From Burkholderiales bacterium (lineage in GTDB: Bacteria > Pseudomonadota > Gammaproteobacteria > Burkholderiales > Burkholderiaceae_D), in contig JACOUL010000016.1 of the NCBI GenBank assembly GCA_016177875.1, positions 1-62,106 on the forward strand: a DNA stretch of 62,106 nt, given 5' to 3'. The translations under genes were made by a program, and so were the position numbers. Positions 7,830 to 16,592 of the stretch are shown in pieces. Position 1 is the first letter of the stretch; each line of letters opens with the position of its first letter. The notes beneath the pieces are model-generated. The model was not told the origin of the DNA, did no database searches, and worked only from the letters and a program-made list of their open reading frames with translations.

Positions 7830-8309
7830 CTAAGCTCTAGGACTTCTGCGAAAACGGACAATCGTAACAGTAGCCGAAGAATCCACTGATGTGAACGCTT
7901 CTAACATCAGCTCCAATGCGCCCTCCTCTCCAAATCCCCCCGTTCCGGCGCCGATGATAGGAAACGCCACCGAATTGAATTTCTCCCTATTGACCAAGGT
8001 CATGGCGGAGACGACGGATGACTGAATTGACCGCTTCGACGATCGCCACAGCATATTAATCCCGGCCACATGAATGATTGCTTTGTAGGGCAAGCGGCCG
8101 GCAGAAGTTTGAACCGCTCCGCCGAGGGGAATCGCACCCATACGCCCTAATTCACGAAACGGCTGATAGCCGCCGCGGCGTTTAATAGCGCCGGATACGC
8201 CTTGCGGTACAAGTAGCCACCATGGAATGATGTTTCTGTTCCATGCGTTGACGATCACTTCAACTTTTTGATCGAGCAAATCGCCATCAACGATATGAGG
8301 GGTAATCAT
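7830..8309 (-). CDS. macro-domain ADP-ribose-binding protein
   Basis: A 159-residue stand-alone macro domain. The N-terminal strand VDGDLL leads into VEVIVNAWN (residues about 17-24), the variant of the NAAN motif near the ADP-ribose pocket. The PQGVSGAIKRRGG loop follows, and then GAGTGGFG corresponds to the second phosphate-binding loop. Macro domains bind or hydrolyse ADP-ribose derivatives such as ADP-ribosyl adducts, O-acetyl-ADP-ribose or ADP-ribose-1''-phosphate; which one applies here is not known. The ATG overlaps the upstream methyltransferase stop as TGATG, indicating translational coupling. Context with ADP-ribosylglycohydrolase and Nudix genes supports a role in ADP-ribose turnover. 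Confidence 0.88.
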   Translation of the reverse strand: MITPHIVDGDLLDQKVEVIVNAWNRNIIPWWLLVPQGVSGAIKRRGGYQPFRELGRMGAIPLGGAVQTSAGRLPYKAIIHVAGINMLWRSSKRSIQSSVVSAMTLVNREKFNSVAFPIIGAGTGGFGEEGALELMLEAFTSVDSSATVTIVRFRRSPRA

Positions 8310-9442
8310 CAATTCGCAGATAAATGTTCAATGGGAGCGCTATACACTTTTAGCGTGCCTAGCTTGATAGATGAATTGCTGGCGTCGGCGTATTTCAGCG
8401 CGCCGTCTTCAAAACAAAGATCGATTAAACAAAGCTTGCCGTCCCTCGTCAGTTTTTCGGCGCGAAAATAATGCGCCCGGTCCATGGCGGCATGTGCCAG
8501 CGTATCGTGCAAAGGCGCGCCCCAGCGCATCATACGAAAACCTCTCCTCTCGAACCACGCCACTAATTTTCGCAGCAACTCAGGCTGATTCGGAACCAAT
8601 AAGTCTGCGTCCGATGGAAGGCGCGTTAGGTTCCTCTTCAAAAGCCATCGTGCGAAACTTCCATACACGACGAAGTCAGGATGGTCTTGTACTAATTCAT
8701 GGAGGCAGGATAAGGTCGCATCCAAGTCAATGGGCTTGCTGTCCTTGCGCGCAATAAGCGCGTATTCATGGGCACGATTGGTATTGTCTGCTGCTGTCTG
8801 CGAAACCGGCGCAGGCTTGTCGTAAATGAGCACCACCTCTTCCAACAGTACGAAACGCTCGGCAAGCAAACGGGCCACCTCCCAGGCAAGCGGCACAAAA
8901 CAAGGGCCAACGCGGACATTTTCTGCCATCACGATCACATGGCCGCCTTCGCTTATGATCGACTTCAATAATACGAACGACTGCCTGATGTGTTCCAAAT
9001 AGTCGGCATAAGCAGGTTGGCTATAGAGCTGCTCTGAGGCGGCCGCATTTCCAGGCCAGCTGCAGCCGAAGTAAGGAATGTTCGTCAGCACCAATTGAAT
9101 ATCCGGCAGGCCGGCATGCTCGCTTTCCAGACTTCCGGACCGCACTTCTTGCGTGGTGATGTTGAGCCGTGCCAGACGCTCGCGTGCGATGCTCACGCGC
9201 GCCTCTTCAACTTCCAGCCCAATGCCGCGGCGTTGTTCCAGGTGGGCAGCAAGCAGTGTCGTGCCGAACCCGCAAAACGGATCGAGGATGACATCGTCCG
9301 GTTTCGAATAGGTGCGGATAAAGGGCTGCATTTGCTCCACCCAACCGCAATCGCGGGCGCCGAAGGCATCTCGCCGCGCAAGATCTTCCGGCAGCATCCA
9401 TGCCGGATCTTGTTTCGCCAACTTGAGCCAGCTATTGTTCAT
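8309..9442 (-). CDS. methyltransferase-nucleotidyltransferase fusion
   Basis: A 377-residue fusion. The N-terminal Rossmann methyltransferase has motif I DPFCGFGTT (from D54) and a motif IV-like TNIPYF (120-125), an N-x-P-Y variant of the DPPY/SPPY motif that N6-adenine or N4-cytosine methylases use on exocyclic amines. From about residue 245 a minimal nucleotidyltransferase follows, with GS at 261-262 and D278-A-D280 as the likely metal-binding pair. Start chosen at the ATG with an AGGAGA ribosome binding site seven bases upstream; a longer frame exists but would overlap the radical SAM gene. The target could be DNA, RNA, a nucleotide or a protein. No restriction endonuclease is adjacent, so a classical R-M system is unlikely. 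Confidence 0.78.
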   Translation of the reverse strand: MNNSWLKLAKQDPAWMLPEDLARRDAFGARDCGWVEQMQPFIRTYSKPDDVILDPFCGFGTTLLAAHLEQRRGIGLEVEEARVSIARERLARLNITTQEVRSGSLESEHAGLPDIQLVLTNIPYFGCSWPGNAAASEQLYSQPAYADYLEHIRQSFVLLKSIISEGGHVIVMAENVRVGPCFVPLAWEVARLLAERFVLLEEVVLIYDKPAPVSQTAADNTNRAHEYALIARKDSKPIDLDATLSCLHELVQDHPDFVVYGSFARWLLKRNLTRLPSDADLLVPNQPELLRKLVAWFERRGFRMMRWGAPLHDTLAHAAMDRAHYFRAEKLTRDGKLCLIDLCFEDGALKYADASNSSIKLGTLKVYSAPIEHLSAN

Positions 9443-9450
9443 CGCGTCTC

Positions 9451-10578
9451 CTAGGGTCTTGCCCGCCATAGCACGTGGCGTTGCGGATTCCAGTCGGCGC
9501 ATAGATTGCCGTTTGCATGAAATACCAGCTTGTAGATCCGGCCGCTTTCATGCATACGATGCATCATCGCGTAGTCCGATGATTCAAACACCACTTCGAT
9601 TCCGCGATAACGGCCGACGATATTCCAGAAATAATATCCCTGCGTGACACGATCAAACCTAAATTCGTTTCTGAACGCAGGCAAGCCCATGCACTGCTCC
9701 AATAATGCGTCAACTGCCACTCGGCTTGAACGGATATATCCCGCCGTAACGTTGTCTTTATAGCGTCCGTCGAGTTTAGAAAATTCGCGGAAGATTACGG
9801 CCCGAGCACCATGCGCTGCGGCCCAATCCAAATAAGCCAGCACCGCTTCTTTCGAGTCGATGCCTTTATCCTGAACAATGCAGATGAGCTTAACAGGCAA
9901 ATCCGCGCTGAGCCGCTGGAGCGCATCATGGAATTGCGCCTGGAAGCGGATGTCGATGCCTGGATGGAAACGCATAATTTCTTGATTGGCTTCTTCATCG
10001 AAGTGATGTCGAGAGAGTTCAATCCAGTCCAGTCCAAAATCCGCCACATGCGAAATTAATGTATTGCCGTAGCGTGGATCGGCGAAACCGGCGCCATTCG
10101 TATAGAGAACGCGCTCCTCCACCGGCGAGATTTGTGCATGGTCTCGCAGTACATTCAGAAGCTGCAGCATCCATTCCGGATCGTCCGTTGTTTCCAGGCC
10201 TGAAAGCGAATAAGAAAGTGGCAGTCCGGTCAGCTGCCTCAAAGCCAACTGCAATTGATCAAAATATTCTTCACGAGGCCGAATGGCGCTCGATGGTTTG
10301 CCGCCCACTCTTTCAATCAATGTTTCGGAACAAAATCTGCATCGCGCGGAACACGGGGCCGCCGATGCGTAAGGCGTAAAGGTAACCGGTTGCGCGACCT
10401 CATACATTCGACCGTCGATGACATGTTTTTTCCACCGCGCCGCGTTACTGACTTCGGGCACTCTAAAAGCAATCAACGGCGCTTTTAGCGGCAGGCGATT
10501 CAGGATTTCACTTGCGGCAAACTTAGTCGTCACTTGCTCGGTGAACGGCACAATCGGAATTGTGGCTCTGGCGCCCAT
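9451..10578 (-). CDS. radical SAM protein
   Basis: A 375-residue radical S-adenosylmethionine protein, carrying the 4Fe-4S motif CSARCRFC (C76, C80, C83; Cx3Cx2C) near the N-terminal third and a plausible TIM-barrel body with strands such as LPVKLICIVQ and ARAVIFREF. No SPASM-type cysteine cluster is seen at the C-terminus. Start chosen at ATG 10578, which has AAAGGA nine bases upstream; the frame is also open to a GTG at 10680, but that lacks a ribosome binding site and would overlap the preceding gene by 65 bases. The reaction is unknown. Position between ADP-ribosylglycohydrolase and methyltransferase genes suggests nucleotide or nucleic-acid chemistry, by inference only. Confidence 0.8.
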   Translation of the reverse strand: MGARATIPIVPFTEQVTTKFAASEILNRLPLKAPLIAFRVPEVSNAARWKKHVIDGRMYEVAQPVTFTPYASAAPCSARCRFCSETLIERVGGKPSSAIRPREEYFDQLQLALRQLTGLPLSYSLSGLETTDDPEWMLQLLNVLRDHAQISPVEERVLYTNGAGFADPRYGNTLISHVADFGLDWIELSRHHFDEEANQEIMRFHPGIDIRFQAQFHDALQRLSADLPVKLICIVQDKGIDSKEAVLAYLDWAAAHGARAVIFREFSKLDGRYKDNVTAGYIRSSRVAVDALLEQCMGLPAFRNEFRFDRVTQGYYFWNIVGRYRGIEVVFESSDYAMMHRMHESGRIYKLVFHANGNLCADWNPQRHVLWRARP

Positions 10579-10615
10579 AAAGCAATGTCCTTTATTGGTC
10601 CCTAAATACAACCAA

Positions 10616-11533
10616 TCAACTGAAGGATGATTTATCAAATCTTGTGTAGAAGCGGTTTGCCATCTGCTCAATATCCTCACGCATTGAGAGCTTATTAATC
10701 CATGATGGCGGTATATTTTCTACTCCGTAATATGCTCCAGCAACTTGCCCGACAATAGCGCCCGTGGTATCCGCATCGTCTCCAAGATTGACCGCTCGAA
10801 GTACTGCCTCCTCAAAACTGTCCGTGTGAAAGAAGCACCAAAGCGCAGCTTCGAGGGATTCGATGCAATAGCCGCTGCCACGTATGGCTCCCTCTTCTTT
10901 TTCCATGAACGTGCCGCATACAAGTTCGACGATTCTTGGCTGGTACGGCGCAAACTGGAGAGTAGAAAACAATTGCGACTTTGGTGTTCCACACAATGCC
11001 TTGCTGATTAACTCCGCAAAGAGCTGGCAACATTCGATGGCTTCGGCTGCACCATGCGTCGTGCGGGAACTGTCCGCAGATAATTTGTGCAATGCCTCGA
11101 CATCATCATGCGCAAACAGCACCACTGGTGCCAGGCGCATTAAGGAGCCATTTCCCGCGCTATAAGGATCACTTGAGCCGCAATACGGATCGCCCGAGAT
11201 GGAAAATTTGGCGAGCGCCTCACGCACCGTCGTGCCTATATCAAAACAGCTTCCAGTCGAACTCAAATAGCCCCATTTCCACCAATTCAGATAGCGCGCC
11301 ATTTGATCGACTGGATCGAAAGCGTTTTTTGTCAGCAAACTTTCAGCAAGACACAACGCCATCGATGTGTCGTCAGTCCATTGGCCTGGCTGCAAACTGA
11401 ATGGTCCGCCGCCAACCATATCCGTTACCGGCGAAAAGGATCCGCGCGGCGCGAACTCGACTGTGGTGCCAACAGCATCCCCGCAAGCTAAGCCCAGCAA
11501 GGCTCCAAGGAATCTACTTCGCGTATCGATCAT
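10616..11533 (-). CDS. ADP-ribosylglycohydrolase (DraG/ARH family)
   Basis: A 305-residue all-helical ADP-ribosylglycohydrolase. The two-metal site residues are evident: WTDDTSM (D54, D55), AGNGSLMR in the middle, and GDDADTTG (D252, D253, D255) toward the C-terminus. The N-terminal FLGALLGLACGDAVG is also typical. The family removes ADP-ribose from proteins (arginine in DraG), nucleic acids or small molecules; the target here is unknown. The ATG follows the nadM stop after one base, so translation is coupled. A TTG further upstream would overlap nadM. No recognisable ADP-ribosyltransferase gene lies nearby, so the modification it reverses must come from elsewhere or from an unrecognised family. 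Confidence 0.92.
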   Translation of the reverse strand: MIDTRSRFLGALLGLACGDAVGTTVEFAPRGSFSPVTDMVGGGPFSLQPGQWTDDTSMALCLAESLLTKNAFDPVDQMARYLNWWKWGYLSSTGSCFDIGTTVREALAKFSISGDPYCGSSDPYSAGNGSLMRLAPVVLFAHDDVEALHKLSADSSRTTHGAAEAIECCQLFAELISKALCGTPKSQLFSTLQFAPYQPRIVELVCGTFMEKEEGAIRGSGYCIESLEAALWCFFHTDSFEEAVLRAVNLGDDADTTGAIVGQVAGAYYGVENIPPSWINKLSMREDIEQMANRFYTRFDKSSFS

Positions 11534-11534
11534 G

Positions 11535-12590
11535 TTAATCAACCGTCAGCCGCAAAAAATGATCAAGAATATGAAAATGGTCTTCGAAGAATTCTTCTTC
11601 CATGCCGGCTAATTGTTCAATCGGCAGCCATGCGGCTTTTTCTGCATCATCGGCGGCTTCGACGTCCGGAAGGTGATCCGTCTTTAAATCGAAATAGTGC
11701 GCATGGGTGATCGTGCGGCCGCGCTGGCTGCGATCGGGATGGTCGAACACTTTGACGTCGACCAGCGCATCGGCAAGCATGGAGTCCAACACGCCCAAGC
11801 GTGTCTCTTCCGCCAATTCACGGATCGCCGATTGCAGCAGGCGCTCGCGTTGCTCAACAAAGCCACCCGGTAATGCCCATTGTCCCTTGCCGGGGAACCC
11901 GCCGCGTTTGATTAACAAGACATGGCCGGCCGTGACTACCACCGCATCGACCGTGGAAAAAATCGGCGCATAAGGCGCGTTTTTCCATTCTGCTTTGTAC
12001 TTGGCGACTTGTTTGTGCTCCTCGACTAGACCTTCGTAATGCGACAATGCAGTCCAAGCTTTCAAGTATTGGCGTATCGCGAGCGGCACGAGATCGGCCA
12101 GCACGGCCAACGATACGTCGATATCTTCCGCCTCGAACAAGACCCGCCGAATACTGGTTGCATCGATACTCAATTCATTTTCCATGGCGACCAATTGCCA
12201 CTGTGGAAAATGATTGAGGTAATAGCTGGATGCATCCTTGAAGTGGCCCACCAGTGCAATTTTCTTCGCGCCTTTTGCTTGCGCTTCGACTTGCCGGCGC
12301 ACTGCGTTCGCCCAGCGGTTGTCCTCGTAGTAATCGCGCAGTTCGGTAAAACAGATGCGTGCCTTTTCATCTTCAGTGAGCGTGGCCTTGATCATTTCCA
12401 CACGCTCTTTAGATGTAAATGGATTTTTGGCGCTGCGTGCATGAAACGAGGAGCCGAGCACAACCACCGCCTTCGGCGCGATGGATAGCGCAAGCTTTAA
12501 GAGCGCGGCATGGCCGTTGTGGAAAGGTTGAAAGCGTCCAATCAAAACGGCGACATCGGCAGAAGCGGAGGTTGACATGCGTTTTCCCAT
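11535..12590 (-). CDS. nadM: bifunctional NMN adenylyltransferase / Nudix ADP-ribose pyrophosphatase
   Basis: A 351-residue fusion. The N-terminal nucleotidyltransferase has the NMNAT signature GRFQPFHNGH with HxGH, and the SSFHARSAKNPFTS region carries further binding residues. The C-terminal Nudix domain (from about residue 205) keeps a complete Nudix box: GGFVEQRERLL through IRELAEETRLG, with the REUxEE Glu residues intact. The first activity makes NAD from NMN (possibly NaAD from NaMN); the second splits ADP-ribose to AMP and ribose-5-phosphate. Start chosen at the ATG that overlaps the nadE stop (TGATG). This fusion is known in NrtR-controlled NAD operons and here directly precedes the ADP-ribosylglycohydrolase gene. 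Confidence 0.93.
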   Translation of the reverse strand: MGKRMSTSASADVAVLIGRFQPFHNGHAALLKLALSIAPKAVVVLGSSFHARSAKNPFTSKERVEMIKATLTEDEKARICFTELRDYYEDNRWANAVRRQVEAQAKGAKKIALVGHFKDASSYYLNHFPQWQLVAMENELSIDATSIRRVLFEAEDIDVSLAVLADLVPLAIRQYLKAWTALSHYEGLVEEHKQVAKYKAEWKNAPYAPIFSTVDAVVVTAGHVLLIKRGGFPGKGQWALPGGFVEQRERLLQSAIRELAEETRLGVLDSMLADALVDVKVFDHPDRSQRGRTITHAHYFDLKTDHLPDVEAADDAEKAAWLPIEQLAGMEEEFFEDHFHILDHFLRLTVD

Positions 12591-14290
12591 CAAAAATATT
12601 TGGCGGCAATCGGCATCTGGCGGCCGCTGCCGAAGGCGCGCGAACGAACGCGGATGATCGGCGGCGCTTGACGGCGCTTGTATTCGTTGCGTGCAACCAT
12701 GCCGAGAATACGCGACACCAACCGTTTGCCATCCTCGGATGCAATCAATTTATCGACGAACTGTTTCGCGGCAAAGTATTCATATTCCGGCAATTTCGCG
12801 CCTTCGATATGCCACTTTAAAATTTCATCCAGCACGTCGTAGGGCGGCAAGCTGTCGGTATCCTTTTGGCCCGGCGCCAATTCCGCCGACGGCGGCTTGG
12901 TCAACACGTCGTCCGGAATGATTTCCCGGCCGGCGCAGTCGTTGATATGGCGCGACAAGGCATACACTTCCGTTTTGTATAAATCGCCGATCAGCCCAAG
13001 ACCGCCGTTGGTGTCGCCATACAGCGTGCAGTAGCCCACCGAAATTTCGCTCTTGTTGCCGGTGGTCAGAAGCAAGGCGCCGAATGCATTGGAGTATTCC
13101 ATCAGGATGGTGCCGCGCACGCGCGCTTGCAGATTTTCCAGAGTGAGGCCCTGCAGCGGCGCATCGAAAGCCGCAGCGAATCCATTGCCGTACTGATCCA
13201 CCAGGCTCTTGATCGGGTGGGTATAGAGCTTGATGCCCAAGTTGTCGCACAGCTTGACGGAGTCCGACACCGACCCTTCGCTGGAGTAGGCCGACGGCAT
13301 GGTAATGGCGAAGACGTTTTCTGCGCCGAGCGCTTCAACCGCCAATGCCAAAGTCAACGCGGAATCGATGCCGCCGGAAGAGCCGACCACAGCCTTGGTA
13401 AAACCGCAGCGGCGTGCATAATCCCGCAAGCCCAAGACGATTTGGCGGCGCGTGAATTCCGGCGCAGGTATACCTTCAGCTTCGGGTACCGGCAAGGCGG
13501 CGCCGTTGACTGCGAGGAAGCGCCCGTCCTCAAAGCCGATCACTTGAAAATCCTCGACGAAGCGCACCGCTTCAAAAGCCACGCCTTGCTCCGGTCCGAC
13601 GGCAAACGATGCGCCGTCGAACACCAATTGGTCCTGGCCCCCGACTTGATTCACGTATAAGAGCGGCAACTTGTTATTGGCCGATGCGGCAGAAAATAAA
13701 GTATGGCGCTGCTTGCGCTTGCCCATATCCGAGGGGCTCGCGTTGATGCTGATGACGAGGTCCGGCCGTGCTTCGCGCAAAGCATCGAAGGGGTTGACCT
13801 GGTAATCGCGGCCGGCGTCATTCCAGCCGTCTTCGCAAATGATGAAGCCCAGTGTTTTTTCTGAGACGTTCAACAGGCAGGCGCGCTCCGGACCGGGCTC
13901 GAAATGGCGCCGTTCATCGAAGATGCCGTAAGTGGGCAGCAGCTGCTTGTAGTATTCGGCAACGATCTCACCGTTTTGAATTGCCATCAGCGCGTTGTAC
14001 AAAGGTTTGCCAGGGCCGGTATTGCGCCGAACGGTACCGAGCACCGAGACCAATCCCGGCAAGTCTTTGGACGCCAAGCGAACTTCTTCGAGAGTCGCAT
14101 CCAGCCGCGCCAGAAAATCCGCATCTTCCAGCAAATCGCCCGGATAGTAGCCGCACAAGGATAGCTCGGAAAACACCACGATATCTGCGTCCTGCTCCGC
14201 CGCTTTGCGCATATGGGCAATGATGGTAGCGGCGTTGCCGGCGAAATCGCCGACGGTGACGTTCAGCTGTGCGATGGCAAGTTTTAACAT
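12590..14290 (-). CDS. nadE: glutamine-dependent NAD synthetase
   Basis: A 566-residue NAD+ synthetase that amidates nicotinic acid adenine dinucleotide. Residues about 1-265 form a nitrilase-type glutaminase with the catalytic Glu in FSELSLCGY, Lys in the KQLLPTYG region and Cys in IICEDGWND. Residues about 280-566 form the ammonia-dependent synthetase with the PP-loop SSGGIDSALTLA and the KSEISVGYCTLYGD region. Length fits the glutamine-dependent bacterial type. It follows pncB after 8 bases and overlaps nadM, so the salvage enzymes are made as a block. Catalytic residues appear intact. Confidence 0.96.
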   Translation of the reverse strand: MLKLAIAQLNVTVGDFAGNAATIIAHMRKAAEQDADIVVFSELSLCGYYPGDLLEDADFLARLDATLEEVRLASKDLPGLVSVLGTVRRNTGPGKPLYNALMAIQNGEIVAEYYKQLLPTYGIFDERRHFEPGPERACLLNVSEKTLGFIICEDGWNDAGRDYQVNPFDALREARPDLVISINASPSDMGKRKQRHTLFSAASANNKLPLLYVNQVGGQDQLVFDGASFAVGPEQGVAFEAVRFVEDFQVIGFEDGRFLAVNGAALPVPEAEGIPAPEFTRRQIVLGLRDYARRCGFTKAVVGSSGGIDSALTLALAVEALGAENVFAITMPSAYSSEGSVSDSVKLCDNLGIKLYTHPIKSLVDQYGNGFAAAFDAPLQGLTLENLQARVRGTILMEYSNAFGALLLTTGNKSEISVGYCTLYGDTNGGLGLIGDLYKTEVYALSRHINDCAGREIIPDDVLTKPPSAELAPGQKDTDSLPPYDVLDEILKWHIEGAKLPEYEYFAAKQFVDKLIASEDGKRLVSRILGMVARNEYKRRQAPPIIRVRSRAFGSGRQMPIAAKYF

Positions 14291-14298
14291 GGTTATTC

Positions 14299-15489
14299 TC
14301 AGGCTGCGATTTGATTGAACACTTGGCGCAAATACGCAAGGAAGGTTTCATCTTTGCACAAGGTTTTGCCGGGCGCATCCGACAATTTTGCTACAGGCTG
14401 GCCGTTGCAGTTCACGAGCTTCATCACGATGTTCAATGCCGGAATATGCGTATCGTTGGTCAGATTGGTGCCGATGCCGAAGCCCGTCATGGTGCGATCG
14501 GCGAAATGCCGGTACAGCGAGAAAGCAGTCGGCAAATCCAAGCCATCCGAGAATACCAAGCGCTTGGTATGCGAGTCGAGTTTTAGCTTAGCGTAATGCG
14601 CCAACGCCTTTTCGCCCCACTCGATCGGATCGCCTGAATCGTGGCGCAGACCGTCAAAAAGTTTAGCGAAATACAAATCGAAATCCGCCAAGAATGCATC
14701 CATGCCCACGACGTCGGTCAATGCCGTCCCCAAGTCGCCGCGATATTCCTGCACCCAGTCTTCCAGCGCGGCTTTTTGAAAATCGCGCAAGCGCACGCCG
14801 AAAGCCTGGAAGGATTGCAAGTACTCATGGGCCATGGTGCCGATCGGTACCAGCTTATATTTCTTGGCCAAATAGACGTTGGAGGTTCCCTTGAAATATT
14901 GCGGCACTTCTTTTGCAAGGGTCGCCACCACTTCTTCCTGCCAATCGCCGGAAAAACGCCGGCGCACGCCGAAATCGAAAAACTCGAAGGGGTGCGCGCG
15001 TGCCGTCTCCTTGCCGAATTCACGCAGCAATTCGATCTTGGCACTGAGGCGCTTGCGGCCTTCCGCCAATGCTTCTTCTTGATCGTAGCGCCGGAAATAC
15101 AACTCATTGACGATGTAGAGCACGAAAATCTCGAAACCCATCACGTGCACCTGCGGCCCCCTGGCGCGGATCGAGAGCGTCGGGCCGTCGGTGTCGACCG
15201 TAATGAATTTGCGCTGAAAACGGAATACCGTCAAGAAATCGGCAAAATCGCTCTTGATGAAACGAAGCCTGCGCAGATACTCGATCTCGTCTTCAGCAAA
15301 GGAAAGCGAACACAAGTGGTCGAGCTCGCGTTCGACATCGACTTTCAATTCGGCCAACGGATAAGCCGGCTGATTGCGGCACACAAAGGCATATTCCGCT
15401 TGAGCATCAGGATGACGATGCAGCAAGGCTTGCCACATCGTGAACTTGTAGAGATCCGTTTCAAGCAGGCTGCGTACGATCGGTTTCAT
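14299..15489 (-). CDS. pncB: nicotinate phosphoribosyltransferase
   Basis: A 396-residue enzyme that joins nicotinate to PRPP to give nicotinate mononucleotide in NAD salvage. The family signatures [14 protein letters not shown] at the N-terminus, [26 protein letters not shown] (with the His that is autophosphorylated in the family) and [15 protein letters not shown] are all present. The ATG at 15489 gives a length close to that of the E. coli enzyme; the frame is open farther upstream but overlaps pncA with unrelated sequence. It follows pncA after 25 bases. Confidence 0.95.
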   Translation of the reverse strand: MKPIVRSLLETDLYKFTMWQALLHRHPDAQAEYAFVCRNQPAYPLAELKVDVERELDHLCSLSFAEDEIEYLRRLRFIKSDFADFLTVFRFQRKFITVDTDGPTLSIRARGPQVHVMGFEIFVLYIVNELYFRRYDQEEALAEGRKRLSAKIELLREFGKETARAHPFEFFDFGVRRRFSGDWQEEVVATLAKEVPQYFKGTSNVYLAKKYKLVPIGTMAHEYLQSFQAFGVRLRDFQKAALEDWVQEYRGDLGTALTDVVGMDAFLADFDLYFAKLFDGLRHDSGDPIEWGEKALAHYAKLKLDSHTKRLVFSDGLDLPTAFSLYRHFADRTMTGFGIGTNLTNDTHIPALNIVMKLVNCNGQPVAKLSDAPGKTLCKDETFLAYLRQVFNQIAA

Positions 15490-15514
15490 TTTGTTTTCTT
15501 GGTTCGAAAGTAAA

Positions 15515-16384
15515 TCAACGATTTGCGTTAGCAAGAAGTTCCGGCAACACGTCGGCTGCCTGAGCGATTTGCACGCCGCGCGCCGCCATGTCTTGCACAA
15601 AACCTTGGTACTGCACATCGAAGCCCGTTACCGCGCTCATGCAATCCCTCACCAGCACCAGCTTGGAGACGCTAGCCCGGTCGAAGTTGGCGACGATGTG
15701 TTCCGTGGTCGCCTTGACGCAATGGCTGCCTGCTTCGCCGGCGATGTAGACACGATCTGCTTGCGCCAATAAATCGATGAGGCCACGGTTCAGTTGCGTG
15801 CTTTCATCCTCCTCGTCCGGCACTTCCGCCTGGATCGCGGAATAATGCTCGGTCCACGGGTTGGTGCCCTTGACGACTTTATTGACGATTCCTAAAGCGC
15901 CGTCTTCCCAACGATTATAGGCGGCGCGCACATCGGCATGAACGTTGTGCCCCCAGGAACCGATTTCGCAATGCACAGGCCATACCATCAGCGTATAGCG
16001 GCCGGCGGCTTCCAAAGCATCGAGGTAAGCAAGCACGCGCGGCAAGGCCTTGGCATCGCGCGGCGCGAATTTTCCATCACGCACATCTGCCGCGGTAATC
16101 TGCGTAAAAGGATGGGCCGCCTTTTTCTCCGCATCCATCCAGAAAGTCGGGTGCGCCACATCTAAACGCTGGTGCGAATCGAGCGTCACGCTGATACCGG
16201 ACAAACCGCCGAGGCCGCGATCGATCAAATCCGCCACGCGCAACATGTCGGCATGCGCGCCGGCTACCGGCAGCGCTGGCGCAAGCGGCCGGCCAGTCAA
16301 CGGATCGATAGGCAGGTAGCTCGCCGGCAAATCGCAAAAATCGTTTTGCGGATCGATGATGAGCATATGGAAGTTGCGTTTCAT
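15515..16384 (-). CDS. pncA: nicotinamidase
   Basis: A 289-residue nicotinamidase deaminating nicotinamide to nicotinate, first gene of the leftward operon. The catalytic Asp is in [10 protein letters not shown], the Lys in VNKVVKG and the Cys in [12 protein letters not shown], and metal ligands are probable in TLDSHQ. It is longer than E. coli PncA (about 213 aa), resembling the larger form with an insertion ([10 protein letters not shown] region). The start at ATG 16384 has AAAGGA at good spacing; upstream codons in frame lie in the promoter region. It is preceded by a sigma70-like promoter overlapped by an NrtR-type site. Its intact triad contrasts with the degraded isochorismatase domain at the other end of this operon. 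Confidence 0.93.
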   Translation of the reverse strand: MKRNFHMLIIDPQNDFCDLPASYLPIDPLTGRPLAPALPVAGAHADMLRVADLIDRGLGGLSGISVTLDSHQRLDVAHPTFWMDAEKKAAHPFTQITAADVRDGKFAPRDAKALPRVLAYLDALEAAGRYTLMVWPVHCEIGSWGHNVHADVRAAYNRWEDGALGIVNKVVKGTNPWTEHYSAIQAEVPDEEDESTQLNRGLIDLLAQADRVYIAGEAGSHCVKATTEHIVANFDRASVSKLVLVRDCMSAVTGFDVQYQGFVQDMAARGVQIAQAADVLPELLANANR

Positions 16385-16415
16385 GTTTTCTGTCCTTTCG
16401 TGATGCCGTAAATTC

Positions 16416-16444
16416 ATTCTAGTATACTTAATTTACTTTTGCAA
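16416..16444 (-). promoter_or_regulatory. sigma70-like promoter of the pncA operon
   Basis: Read on the minus strand, TTGCAA (-35, 4 of 6) and TAGAAT (-10, 5 of 6) are separated by exactly 17 bases. The leader to the pncA ATG would be about 25 bases. The spacer is almost entirely taken up by a TAGTATA-type imperfect palindrome, so a bound repressor would occlude RNA polymerase. Confidence 0.55.
16421..16437. promoter_or_regulatory. NrtR-type operator candidate A
   Basis: An imperfect 17-base palindrome (AGTATACTT / ATTTACT, six of eight pairs matched) inside the spacer of the pncA promoter. It contains the TAGTATA/TATACTA-type element repeated at two further sites in this intergenic region, as expected for operators of a local regulator. 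Confidence 0.5.
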
Positions 16445-16447
16445 CTA

Positions 16448-16460
16448 ACTATACTATAGT
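16448..16460. promoter_or_regulatory. NrtR-type operator candidate B
   Basis: ACTATACTATAGT is a perfect 13-base palindrome lying just upstream of the pncA -35 element. It shares the TATACTA core with sites A and C. Confidence 0.5.
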
Positions 16461-16541
16461 GATTCAAATGATAGGCGACGCCCTGATTTTACCCACACAT
16501 TTTCAGATTTTTCAGGACAACGACCTTCTACGCAGATAGGA

Positions 16542-16559
16542 TATTGTTTATACTAAATA
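16542..16559. promoter_or_regulatory. NrtR-type operator candidate C and nrtR -10 region
   Basis: TATTGTTTATACTAAATA has matching outer arms (TATT and AATA) and the TATACTA core. Its TATACT could itself serve as a -10 element for nrtR, with a weak TTCTAC 17 bases upstream. This would let NrtR control its own gene and the three genes that follow. Confidence 0.45.
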
Positions 16560-16592
16560 AGGCGTTCGAGTAAATGGCGCCAGGAGTCCGCA

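Noticed and set aside
7830..8309. Macro gene as the antitoxin of a DarTG-type toxin-antitoxin pair
   Set aside because: No DarT-like ADP-ribosyltransferase is adjacent, and the macro gene is embedded in a biosynthetic operon.
8309..9442. Restriction-modification system around the methyltransferase
   Set aside because: No endonuclease or specificity gene is found nearby and neighbours belong to NAD metabolism.
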